Part shown: one piece after another, positions 1-8,181 of the stretch
Position numbering within the stretch: position 1 is the first letter of the stretch
Layout of the letters: the number at the start of each line of letters is the position of its first letter
Source: Micromonosporaceae bacterium
GTDB taxonomy: Bacteria > Actinomycetota > Actinomycetes > Mycobacteriales > Micromonosporaceae
Direction: 5' to 3'
Length of the DNA: 45,832 nt
NCBI GenBank assembly: GCA_016880465.1
Contig: JAEHDK010000613.1
Location: forward strand, 1-45,832
Program-made: the position numbers and the translations under genes
Notes under the pieces: generated by a model
The model's database searches: none
Told to the model about the DNA's origin: nothing
What the model saw: the letters and a program-made list of their open reading frames with translations, nothing else

Positions 1-134
1 CCCCCAGGACCAAGGCATTCGCACCACCCGAACCGACCCGCACCCAGACCGACGACCGGCCCCTGGCCACCGTCTGACACCAAAGCCCACCCCATCAAGG
101 CCCCGCCACCCGGCGGGGCCTCGGGCTGGCCGCC

Positions 135-884
135 CTACAGCTCCCGGCGCCCGCCGAACCTGACCGCACCCGCCATCGTCGCCACGGTCAGCACCACGGT
201 GACCACGGTGGCGGGCAGGTAGTCGACCGGAGCGCCATCCCGCACCCGGCTCGGCAGTGCGCCAACCAGCGATGTCGGCAGCCACCGGCCCAGGTGCGGG
301 ATGTTGGCGATGACTGCGAGGATCAGTACCGTCACGATCGCTATGCCCGCGGTCGCGAGCACCCCGCGCACGAGAGCTGCGACGAACCCGACCAGGGCCA
401 CCACGAACGCCAGGAACAACGCGCCCAAGGCGACACCGAGGAGCATCGACCCGACCGGAAGGCCGCCCAGCAGCACCACGGTTTCGTACCAGGCGGCCAA
501 CGAACCCAGCACCAGACCGGCGATGGCCGCGCCCGAGTTCACCACGTACGCCGGTATCACGATCGCCCGTACGCCCGTGACCCGGGTACGCAGAAACACT
601 GCCATCTCCCGGCGGGCGTCGAAGGCGAGCGCGGACGAGGCCACCAGCACGACGACCAGCAGCCCGATCTGCGAAGCGTTGCCGGCAAACTGAGCGATCC
701 CGTCGGCCGGTACCGGCGGGGGGAAGTCGACCCGCACGCCCTCGGTGGCGAACCGGCCCAGGATCGCGCCGAGATAGCGCGCCGTGAGCGGTCCGGTCAG
801 CCCGAAGAACAGATAGATCCCGATGATCGCCACGAGCCGGCGCGTCCGCACCAGCCGCAACACCTCCAGCCGCCAGATCGTCAC
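135..884 (-). CDS. ABC transporter permease, ABC-2-like
   Basis: 249 aa ORF with multiple hydrophobic segments; overlaps the stop/start of the adjacent ATPase gene. Confidence 0.75.
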   Translation of the reverse strand: MTIWRLEVLRLVRTRRLVAIIGIYLFFGLTGPLTARYLGAILGRFATEGVRVDFPPPVPADGIAQFAGNASQIGLLVVVLVASSALAFDARREMAVFLRTRVTGVRAIVIPAYVVNSGAAIAGLVLGSLAAWYETVVLLGGLPVGSMLLGVALGALFLAFVVALVGFVAALVRGVLATAGIAIVTVLILAVIANIPHLGRWLPTSLVGALPSRVRDGAPVDYLPATVVTVVLTVATMAGAVRFGGRREL

Positions 885-1759
885 GAGGTCAACTCCAGGA
901 AGACGTCCTCCAGGTCAACCGCCTCCGGCGCCAGACTGACGACCCGCGCACCGCACGCGGCTAGGGCAGCCGGCAGGCCGGACTCGGCCTGGGCCAGAGA
1001 CCGCACCCCGACCCGCAGCCATCCGTCGCCCGTCGCCACGTCGGTAACCCATTCGCGCGTACGCAGGGCCTGCGCGACCGGTTCCAGCGGCGGTCGCAGG
1101 TGGATCCGGTAGGCCGGCACCGCCCGGCCCACCAGCAACCGGTCGAGTGGGCCCTGGTACCTCAGCTCACCTTCGCGCAGGATGCCCACGGTGTCGCACA
1201 CCTCCTGCACATCCGACAAGATGTGGCTCGACAGGATCACCGTCGCCCGGCCACGCAGGTGGCCGATGAGGTCCAACACCTCCCGCCGGCCGGCCGGATC
1301 GAGCGCGGATGCGGGCTCGTCCAGGAGCAGTAGCTCGGGGTCGCTCACCACCGTTGCGGCAAGACCCAGCCGTTGCAGCATCCCGCGGGAGTAGCCACCC
1401 ACCGTCCGGTCCGCGGCCACCGCGAGGCCCGCATCGCGCAGCACGTCGGCAACGCGCCCAGGCGGCATGCCCGGCGCCACCAGGTGCGCCGCGAGCGCGA
1501 CGACCTCGCGGCCGGTCAGCCACGGATCGAACTGCGGCGTGTCGGGTAGCAGAGCAAGCTTGGTCCGCGGCAGGTCGAGGCGCACCGTGCCCGAGGTCGG
1601 TCGGCGCAGGCCGGCCAGGATGCCGAGCAGCGTGGTCTTGCCGGCGCCGTTCGGCCCCACCAGGCCGTACACCGAGCCGCGCGGTACGGCGAGATCGACA
1701 CCGTGCAGCGCCACGTGTGCCCCATATCGCTTGCCGAGGCCGGCGGTCTCAACAATCAT
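881..1759 (-). CDS. ABC transporter ATP-binding protein
   Basis: Walker A GPNGAGKTT, signature YSRGMLQRLGLA, Walker B LLLLDEPASALDP; start MIVETAGLGKRYG at 1759 inside the longer ORF 881..1837. Confidence 0.88.
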   Translation of the reverse strand: MIVETAGLGKRYGAHVALHGVDLAVPRGSVYGLVGPNGAGKTTLLGILAGLRRPTSGTVRLDLPRTKLALLPDTPQFDPWLTGREVVALAAHLVAPGMPPGRVADVLRDAGLAVAADRTVGGYSRGMLQRLGLAATVVSDPELLLLDEPASALDPAGRREVLDLIGHLRGRATVILSSHILSDVQEVCDTVGILREGELRYQGPLDRLLVGRAVPAYRIHLRPPLEPVAQALRTREWVTDVATGDGWLRVGVRSLAQAESGLPAALAACGARVVSLAPEAVDLEDVFLELTS

Positions 1760-1953
1760 CGATGCTCCCGCCCGACGAGCAGGTAGACGATGCCGCCAAC
1801 CGGAACCGAGAAAAGGCACAGCACGACCCAGACCCACTTCGGGAGGTACCGCACCTGGCCGCGGGAGATGTCATAGAGGCAGTACGCGACAAACGCCACC
1901 CCGAGGACCACCAGCGGCAGCAGTGCGGCCAGCGGGACATCTTCCGATCTCAT
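1756..1953 (-). CDS. Small membrane protein with PLDc_N-like (phospholipase D nuclease N-terminal) domain
   Basis: Sequence ..VAYCLYDISRGQVRYLPKWVWVVLCLFSVPVGGIVYLLVGR is typical of the PLDc_N family; ATGA overlap with the ATPase start. Confidence 0.7.
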   Translation of the reverse strand: MRSEDVPLAALLPLVVLGVAFVAYCLYDISRGQVRYLPKWVWVVLCLFSVPVGGIVYLLVGREHR

Positions 1954-2022
1954 GGGATCAGCCTGCCCCGCCGCGGGCCCGACGACCAAATACCCCGGGC
2001 GTCAACTCTGGTCGAGGCGGAG

Positions 2023-2664
2023 CTAGTGCGGATGCTCGCCGAGCAGTCGGGTGGCAAGCACCGCGGCCTGAGTACGCCGCTCCAGTCCCAGCTTCGCCAG
2101 CAGGCTAGACACGTAGTTCTTGACGGTCTTCTCGGCGAGGAACATCTTTCCCGCGATCTCCCGGTTGGTCAGCCCTTCGGCCACATGCTCCAGAATCCGG
2201 CGCTCCTGCTCGGTCAGCGACTTCAGCTCCCGAGGTTCCTCCACTCCGTGCCGGATGCGCTCCAGAACCCGCTGAGTGACCGCCGGGTCCAGAAGGGACT
2301 GTCCACCGGCGACTCGGCGGACGGCGCCCACCAGGTCGGTGCCGCGGATCTGCTTGAGCACGTACCCGGCCGCGCCGGCCATGATCGCCGCGAAGAGCGC
2401 CTCGTCGTCCTCGTACGAGGTGAGGATCAGGCCCTTGATCGACGGGTCGACCGACCGCACGTCACGGCACACGTCGATACCGCTTCCGTCCGGCAGGCGG
2501 GCGTCCAGTACGGCCACATCGGGCCGTAGCGCCGGGATGCGCCGGGCTGCCTCCTGAGCCGAGTCCGACTCCCCCACCACTTCGATGTCGTCCTCGGCCG
2601 CCAGCAGTTCGTGCAGGCCACGGCGGACGACCTCGTGGTCGTCGAGCAGGAAAACCCGGATCAT
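2023..2664 (-). CDS. devR: NarL/LuxR-family response regulator, DevR/DosR-like
   Basis: DDHEVVRRG receiver, VLDARLPDGSGIDVCRD, LTSYEDDEAL, and HTH LTxQER..GLTNREIAGKMFLAEKTVKNYVSSLLAKLGLERRTQAAV, closely matching remembered M. tuberculosis DevR. Confidence 0.88.
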   Translation of the reverse strand: MIRVFLLDDHEVVRRGLHELLAAEDDIEVVGESDSAQEAARRIPALRPDVAVLDARLPDGSGIDVCRDVRSVDPSIKGLILTSYEDDEALFAAIMAGAAGYVLKQIRGTDLVGAVRRVAGGQSLLDPAVTQRVLERIRHGVEEPRELKSLTEQERRILEHVAEGLTNREIAGKMFLAEKTVKNYVSSLLAKLGLERRTQAAVLATRLLGEHPH

Positions 2665-2699
2665 GAGTACTTTGTACCTGTCCCATCGGGTATCGCCAA

Positions 2700-2713
2700 G
2701 GGCCGAAGGTCCT
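2700..2713. promoter_or_regulatory. Candidate DevR-box-like site GGGCCGAAGGTCCT
   Basis: One mismatch to GGGNCN4GNCCC; 35 nt upstream of the devR-like start (minus strand). Confidence 0.4.
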
Positions 2714-2911
2714 CTTCGGTTCGGCGCCGAATCAGTAGCCCTAATTGTCGGAATTATGGCATTTGGATCGGGGGCTGCTCGGACGTTGTCGGCCCGGTAC
2801 CACGATCGGCAATGCCTGCGAACGCGGTACGGAGCCGATGGTCCGCGCGAACGGTGACCTTAAGCACTGAGCCTCAGTATCGACGTCCTCGACGGTGAAA
2901 GGGGAAGGGAG

Positions 2912-3364
2912 ATGGACGTCATGAGACTGACCGTGAAAGACCTGGCCGCAACGATAGTGGTGGCTGGTGCGGTAACGCTGTACGCCTGCTTCCTCGTCGA
3001 TGCGAACCTACCGCTGGTGTCGGGGCCGCGGGCCCTTGCTGGTGCCGTGTTCGTGCTCGGCATTGTCGGCTGCGCTCTTGGCGGTAGCAGCGGCACGACG
3101 CTGGACCGGACCCGGCCGCCGATCTGGCTGGCTTTGTCAGGCACGCTAGGAGCGGTGTCGCTCATCGCCGCCCTCGTAGCCGTGATTACCGGCAACGAGG
3201 TCGCCTTGGGGATCCTGGTCGGCGGTACCGCGCTCTTGTGGTTCGTCACGACGGCCCGGCGGGTGCGCACCGACCTGCGGCAGAGCGCGGCGGACGGCGA
3301 CGATCGCCCGCCGGTCGCCGCCGGGCAAGCCGTACCCGGCACGCGTAGCACCCTGGCCCCGTAA
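2912..3364 (+). CDS. Hypothetical four-TM membrane protein
   Basis: 150 aa with four hydrophobic stretches; RBS-like ggggaagggag upstream. Confidence 0.7.
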   Translation: MDVMRLTVKDLAATIVVAGAVTLYACFLVDANLPLVSGPRALAGAVFVLGIVGCALGGSSGTTLDRTRPPIWLALSGTLGAVSLIAALVAVITGNEVALGILVGGTALLWFVTTARRVRTDLRQSAADGDDRPPVAAGQAVPGTRSTLAP

Positions 3365-3425
3365 GCTGGGCTCGGCGTACGACGGCCTTGCGATTGTGCG
3401 ACAAGCGTCAATGCGGGCCCGAGCC

Positions 3426-3462
3426 GGGTCCTTCGACTCTGGACGGGTTGGTCCCTCGACCC
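3426..3462. promoter_or_regulatory. Tandem DevR-box-like sites GGGTCCTTCGACTC (3426-3439) and TGGTCCCTCGACCC (3449-3462)
   Basis: Each has one mismatch to GGGNCN4GNCCC; shared GGTCCYTCGACYC; proximal site ends 59 nt before the USP start. Confidence 0.45.
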
Positions 3463-3521
3463 TGTCGCACCAGCGGTCGTGGGCAGCACCCTGTCGGTGA
3501 GGGATGACCAAGGGAGGAGAA

Positions 3522-4397
3522 ATGGAGACCACACCGATCGTGGTGGGTACGGATGGGTCGGCCCACAGCCAGTATGCGCTGCGCTGGGCGGCTCGGGAGG
3601 CGCAGCGCCGCAACGCATCGCTGCGAGTGCTGTTCGGCTACAACTGGCCCTGGTCCGGCAACCAGTTCGAGACCGCCCAGGACATCCGCCAGGTAGCGCA
3701 GGAGCAAGCCGAACAGGTCATCGCCAACGCGATCGGCGTCGTGCGAGAAGTGGCCCCGCAGATGACCGTGACCGGAGCAGCCATCACCGGCGAGCCGGTG
3801 CAGATGCTTGTCGAGGCTTCCAAGCATGCCGTGCTGACCGTGGTCGGCAATCGCGGCCACGGTGGTTTCACGAGCCTGCTCCTGGGTGCGGTGGGCCAGC
3901 GGGTGGCGACCCACGCGGCGGGTCCCGTCGTGGTCGTCCGCGGTCGCGCCGACACGGACCGCGGCCCGATCGTCGTGGGTGTCGATGGTTCGCCGGCGGC
4001 GGCCGAAGCGCTCGGAGTCGCGTTCGAGATGGCGGCCAGCCGTGGTTGCGAGCTCACCGCGGTCAACGCATACGCCGTGCCGCATCCGCCGTGGGGTGTC
4101 GACGTGGCGCCGTTGACCTACGTCCGCGCCGAGGTCGAAGCCGAGGCGCGCAAGGGTCTCGAGCAGGCGCTCACGCCGTGGCGGGAAAAGTATCCGGATG
4201 TCAAGGTCGGGACTCTCGTGGCGCGTGGCAGCGCGGCCCAGGTGCTCGTCGGCGCCTCCCACGGCTCCCAGCTCGTGGTGGTCGGCAGCCGCGGACACGG
4301 CGACCTCGCCGGTACGATAATTGGCTCGGTCGGCCTGCAACTGCTGCACCACGCCGACTGCCCGGTCCTCGTCGTACGACCACACCCGGCCTCGTGA
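3522..4397 (+). CDS. Universal stress protein, tandem USP domains
   Basis: Two USP domains (PIVVGTDGSAHS.., PIVVGVDGSPAA..) with GxxGHG/GSRGHGDLAGTIIGSVG motifs; GGAGGA RBS before ATG 3522. Confidence 0.9.
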   Translation: METTPIVVGTDGSAHSQYALRWAAREAQRRNASLRVLFGYNWPWSGNQFETAQDIRQVAQEQAEQVIANAIGVVREVAPQMTVTGAAITGEPVQMLVEASKHAVLTVVGNRGHGGFTSLLLGAVGQRVATHAAGPVVVVRGRADTDRGPIVVGVDGSPAAAEALGVAFEMAASRGCELTAVNAYAVPHPPWGVDVAPLTYVRAEVEAEARKGLEQALTPWREKYPDVKVGTLVARGSAAQVLVGASHGSQLVVVGSRGHGDLAGTIIGSVGLQLLHHADCPVLVVRPHPAS

Positions 4398-4398
4398 C

Positions 4399-4448
4399 CA
4401 CCTGCCGCGGAGGACCATCGTCCGTTGTGGACGATGGTCCTCCAGGTG
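4399..4448 (+). terminator. Strong hairpin: perfect 15-bp stem GGAGGACCATCGTCC-gttgt-GGACGATGGTCCTCC (4409-4443), outer CACCT/AGGTG
   Basis: Perfect inverted repeat just downstream of the USP stop codon. Confidence 0.75.
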
Positions 4449-4463
4449 CCGGTCCTACCGGCA
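4447..4463. promoter_or_regulatory. Perfect dyad TGCCGGT-cct-ACCGGCA
   Basis: Inverted repeat 54 nt upstream of the acyl-CoA synthetase start; could be operator or structure. Confidence 0.3.
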
Positions 4464-4517
4464 GTCCCCGCCCGGGTCGGCTGAACCTGTCGATCGGGTG
4501 AGAAGGAAGAGACCACG

Positions 4518-7160
4518 ATGAACAGCTCGAGCTGTGACGTCCTCGCGGCAGACGGCCGCATCGTCCACATCCGGACGGTCCTGCCCGACGACGCCCAGCC
4601 GCTGCGGGCGCTGTACGAAACAGTCAGCGACGAAAGCCGGCGGCTGCGGTTCTTCTCACCCGGCAGGGCACAGATCCAGGGCGAGGTGCAACGCCTCGTC
4701 CGACCGGCCAACGCGGACCACCACGCGGTGCTGGCGATGGACTCCGGCCGACCCGTCGGCGTAGCGTCCTACGAGCGCGTCGACGGTTCGACGCGCGCCG
4801 AGTTCGCCGTTCTCGTGGCCGACGAGTGGCACGGCAACGGCGTGGGTACGCTGCTGCTGGAGCAGCTCGCCGCACACGCGCGGCACGCCGGCATCACCGA
4901 GATCGTGGGCGACGTCCTGCCGTCGAACACGGGGATGTTGCGGGTCGTCACCGGCGTCGCACCAGAGGCGCGCATGCGGTACGAGACCGGTGTGGTGGAG
5001 GTCCGCCTCCCCACCAAGCCCGACGACCTCGCGCTGGCCGCACTCGACCTGCGCGAGCGAACCGCCGAACGGCACTCGCTGCGCCCGGTGCTCGCCCCGG
5101 CCGCAGTCGCGGTCGTCGGCGCCGGGCGGAGCCCGCACGGCATCGGGCACGAGGCCCTCCGCAGCATCGTCGAGGCCGGCTACACAGGCCGGGTGTACGC
5201 GGTGAACCCGAACGCCACCGAAATCGCCGGAGTGCCTGCCTACCCCAGCCTGGCCGGCCTGCCCGGGCCCGTCGACCTCGTGGTGGTGGCGGTGCCCGCC
5301 GCGGCGGTCAACGGGGTCCTTGCCGACGCCGGTGCCGCCGGCGCCCGCGCGGCCGTCATCCTGTCGGCCGGCTTCAGCGAGTGCGGCACCGACGGTCAGG
5401 CCGCTCAGACCGCACTCCTGCGCACTGCCCGCGCCCACGGAATCCGGCTCATCGGACCCAACTGCATCGGGGTGCTCAACACCGACCCGGCCGTACGGTT
5501 CATGGGGACCTTCTCCGCCGCGATTCCTCGCGAAGTAGGTGGCCTCGCCGTCGCGTCGCAATCCGGTGCCGTCGGCATCGCCATCCTGGACCATGCCGCA
5601 CGTACCGGTACCGGCATCTCGAGCTTCGTAACCCTGGGCAACAAGGCCGACGTGAGCGGCAACGACCTGTTGGCGTACTGGTACGACGACCCGGCCACCC
5701 GGGCCGTCGCGCTGTACCTCGAGTCGTTCGGCAACCCCCGCAAGTTCGCCCGCATCGCGCGGGCGGTGGCCCGCCGCAAGCCCGTCCTTGCCGTCAAGAG
5801 CGGTCGGTCCCTGGGCGGGCAACGGGCCGGCGCGTCCCACACCGCGGCGGCTGCCGCGCCCGACATCGCGGTGGACTCGCTGTTCGCCCAGGCCGGCGTC
5901 GTACGCACCGACACGCTCGGCGAACTGCTCGACGCGGCCCGGGTCCTGGTCGACCAGCCGCTGCTGGCGGGCAACCGGATCGGGATCGTCGGCAACGCCG
6001 GCGGCGTCAACGTGCTCGCCGCCGACGCGGCCGAGTCGGTCGGTCTGGTCGTACCGGAGGCGGCCAGCGCCGGCGGGAACCCGCTGGACCTTGGTGCGGG
6101 TGCCACGGCCGACGGGCTCGACGCCGCCCTGACCGGGTTGGCCGACAGTGGCGAGGTCGACGCGGTCATCGCCGTGTTCGCCGCGACGCGCGCGAATGAC
6201 CCAGTGGCGGCCATCGAGGCGATCGGACTCGCCGCCGACCGCGCGCCCGCGATGCCGTTCGTCGCCGTGCTGCTCGGCGTCGAGAACGCGCCGCCGCACG
6301 TGGGTGCCCGCCGGGTGCCGGTGTACGGACTGCCGGAGCAGGCCGTCCAGGCACTCGGGCACGCCGCCCGCTACGCCGCCTGGCAACGGCGCCCGCTGGG
6401 CGCCCGTCCCGCACTGTCTGATGTGGATTCCGCACGCGCGCGGTCCATTGTGGAGGATGCGCTCGCGGAGGGCGGCGGATGGCAACCGATGCCCCGGGTT
6501 GTCGAGCTGCTCAGGTGCTACGGCATCCCGTTCGTGCCGAGCGTGCTCGCGGGCGACCTCGCCGCCGTCGAGGCCGCCGCGGCTCAGGTCGGGTACCCGG
6601 TTGTCGTCAAGGCCGCGGATCCCACGATCGTCCACAAGAGCGACCGCGGCCTGGTACGGGTCGACCTCGCCGACGTGTTCGCGCTGCGGCACGCGTACGG
6701 CGCGATCGCATCCGCGCTCGGCGCCCCGGATGCCTCGGTCATCGTGCAGCCGATGCGCCGTGGCGGTGTGGAGCTGGTCGCGGGCGTCGTGCACGATCCG
6801 CTGTTCGGCTCGCTGGTGATGGCCGGACTCGGCGGGGTGCACACCGACCTGCTCGGCGACCGCGCGTTCCAGCTCCTGCCCGTCACCGACCTGGATGCGG
6901 CCGCCCTCTGGCGCCGGCTGCGCGGTGCACCGCTACTCACCGGGTACCGCGGCAGCACGCCGACCGACACCGCAGCGCTGGAGGACCTGTTGCTGCGACT
7001 TGGCCGGCTCGCCGAGGACCTGCCCGAGGTCGCCGAACTCGACCTGAACCCGCTGCTCGCGTTCCCGCAGGGCATCGTCGGGGTCGACGCGAAGCTACGC
7101 CTGCAACCAACCGGCACTGAACCGGATCCGACACTGCGCATCCTGCGACGTGCCGGATGA
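4518..7160 (+). CDS. GNAT acetyltransferase domain fused to ADP-forming (NDP-forming) acyl-CoA synthetase
   Basis: N-terminal GNAT (EWHGNGVGTLLLEQL), CoA-binding Rossmann region, SHTAAAA catalytic-His region, C-terminal ATP-grasp (GYPVVVKAADPTIVHKSDRGLVRVDL). Confidence 0.88.
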   Translation: MNSSSCDVLAADGRIVHIRTVLPDDAQPLRALYETVSDESRRLRFFSPGRAQIQGEVQRLVRPANADHHAVLAMDSGRPVGVASYERVDGSTRAEFAVLVADEWHGNGVGTLLLEQLAAHARHAGITEIVGDVLPSNTGMLRVVTGVAPEARMRYETGVVEVRLPTKPDDLALAALDLRERTAERHSLRPVLAPAAVAVVGAGRSPHGIGHEALRSIVEAGYTGRVYAVNPNATEIAGVPAYPSLAGLPGPVDLVVVAVPAAAVNGVLADAGAAGARAAVILSAGFSECGTDGQAAQTALLRTARAHGIRLIGPNCIGVLNTDPAVRFMGTFSAAIPREVGGLAVASQSGAVGIAILDHAARTGTGISSFVTLGNKADVSGNDLLAYWYDDPATRAVALYLESFGNPRKFARIARAVARRKPVLAVKSGRSLGGQRAGASHTAAAAAPDIAVDSLFAQAGVVRTDTLGELLDAARVLVDQPLLAGNRIGIVGNAGGVNVLAADAAESVGLVVPEAASAGGNPLDLGAGATADGLDAALTGLADSGEVDAVIAVFAATRANDPVAAIEAIGLAADRAPAMPFVAVLLGVENAPPHVGARRVPVYGLPEQAVQALGHAARYAAWQRRPLGARPALSDVDSARARSIVEDALAEGGGWQPMPRVVELLRCYGIPFVPSVLAGDLAAVEAAAAQVGYPVVVKAADPTIVHKSDRGLVRVDLADVFALRHAYGAIASALGAPDASVIVQPMRRGGVELVAGVVHDPLFGSLVMAGLGGVHTDLLGDRAFQLLPVTDLDAAALWRRLRGAPLLTGYRGSTPTDTAALEDLLLRLGRLAEDLPEVAELDLNPLLAFPQGIVGVDAKLRLQPTGTEPDPTLRILRRAG

Positions 7161-7198
7161 ACGCCACCACGGGTCGACATGGAGATGAGGCGGGTGAC

Positions 7199-7750
7199 AT
7201 GAGAGTTCTCGTCACAGTTGCCAGCAGGCACGGGTCCACGTGGGAGATCGGCGAAGCCATCGGCCGCACGCTTCGGGACCACGGGCTCGAGGCGGACGTA
7301 CTGCGCCCGGAGGAGGTCGCCACCCTCGACGGGTACCGCGCGGTCGTGGCGGGCAGCGCCGTCTACTTGGGACGGTGGCTGGACAGCGCTCGGCAGCTGG
7401 TAAAGAAGCACGCGGACACGTTGGCCACCCTGCCGGTGTGGCTGTTCTCGAGCGGACCGGTCGGCGCCCCGCTGCGACCGGCCGAAGAACCGGCCGAAGC
7501 CGCGGCCCTGATGAGCGCCACCGGCGCCCAGTCGCATCGGCTGTTCCCCGGAAAGCTCGACCGGCACACCCTCGGACTTGCCGAAAAGACCGTCACCATA
7601 GCCCTGCGTGCGCCCGATGGCGACTTCCGGGACTGGCCGGCCGTCCACGATTGGGCGGCGGATATCGCGTCCACACTGTGCGCCGACCCAACGGCAGAGC
7701 GACCTCGGGCGCCGAGCGGGACCGCGCCGACGATGCCCAAGGCGGAATAG
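7199..7750 (+). CDS. Flavodoxin-domain protein
   Basis: MRVLVTVASRHGSTWEIGEAIG.. flavodoxin P-loop-like start; GSAVYLGRW motif. Confidence 0.8.
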   Translation: MRVLVTVASRHGSTWEIGEAIGRTLRDHGLEADVLRPEEVATLDGYRAVVAGSAVYLGRWLDSARQLVKKHADTLATLPVWLFSSGPVGAPLRPAEEPAEAAALMSATGAQSHRLFPGKLDRHTLGLAEKTVTIALRAPDGDFRDWPAVHDWAADIASTLCADPTAERPRAPSGTAPTMPKAE

Positions 7751-7760
7751 GAGGTGCCCG

Positions 7761-7994
7761 ATGCCAATGATGAATGGATTCGGCGCGGTATTCTGGCCGG
7801 TGATACTGCTGCTCGTCGCGGTGGTCGGGATTACGGTCGCGTTTCTCGCCACGGCGATGAAACGCTCGGACCCCGATGCCACGGCCGCTGACGACCCGGC
7901 CGAAGACGCCCTCCGGATGCGGTTCGCCCGCGGAGAGGTCGGCGTCGAGGACTACGAACGTGACTTGGCGTTGTTGCGGAGCCGCCGGTCCTGA
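7761..7994 (+). CDS. Small SHOCT-domain membrane protein
   Basis: One TM helix followed by DALRMRFARGEVGVEDYERDLALLR, typical of SHOCT; RBS aggaggtg before ATG. Confidence 0.75.
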   Translation: MPMMNGFGAVFWPVILLLVAVVGITVAFLATAMKRSDPDATAADDPAEDALRMRFARGEVGVEDYERDLALLRSRRS

Positions 7995-8020
7995 CGGGTT
8001 CGCCCGGACCGCCTGACGCG

Positions 8021-8052
8021 AGCCGAGCCCGGGCCATGTCCCGGGCTCGGCT
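8021..8052 (+). terminator. Hairpin AGCCGAGCCCGGG-ccatgt-CCCGGGCTCGGCT
   Basis: Perfect 13-bp stem downstream of the SHOCT gene. Confidence 0.75.
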
Positions 8053-8060
8053 GGTTGCCT

Positions 8061-8100
8061 GGGTCCGTCGCCGCAACACCTGGTCCAGGCCGAACGTCCC
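8061..8100. promoter_or_regulatory. DevR-box-like pair GGGTCCGTCGCCGC (8061-8074) and AGGCCGAACGTCCC (8087-8100)
   Basis: Each has one mismatch to GGGNCN4GNCCC; upstream of the first acg-like gene. Confidence 0.35.
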
Positions 8101-8181
8101 GGGCAGGCGGGCGGCTGGCCTCTGCCGGGCGGCTGGTGCAGCCCTCCAGCATGAGGTTGACCAACGACCACGGGAGGCACG

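Noticed and set aside
2831-2844. GGAGCCGATGGTCC as a DevR-box-like site for the gene at 2912
   Set aside because: Two mismatches at core positions and atypical distance; chance matches are expected in GC-rich DNA.
4656-6842. 728-aa minus-strand ORF opposite the acyl-CoA synthetase
   Set aside because: Antisense shadow ORF with low-complexity R/G/H-rich composition and no recognisable domain.
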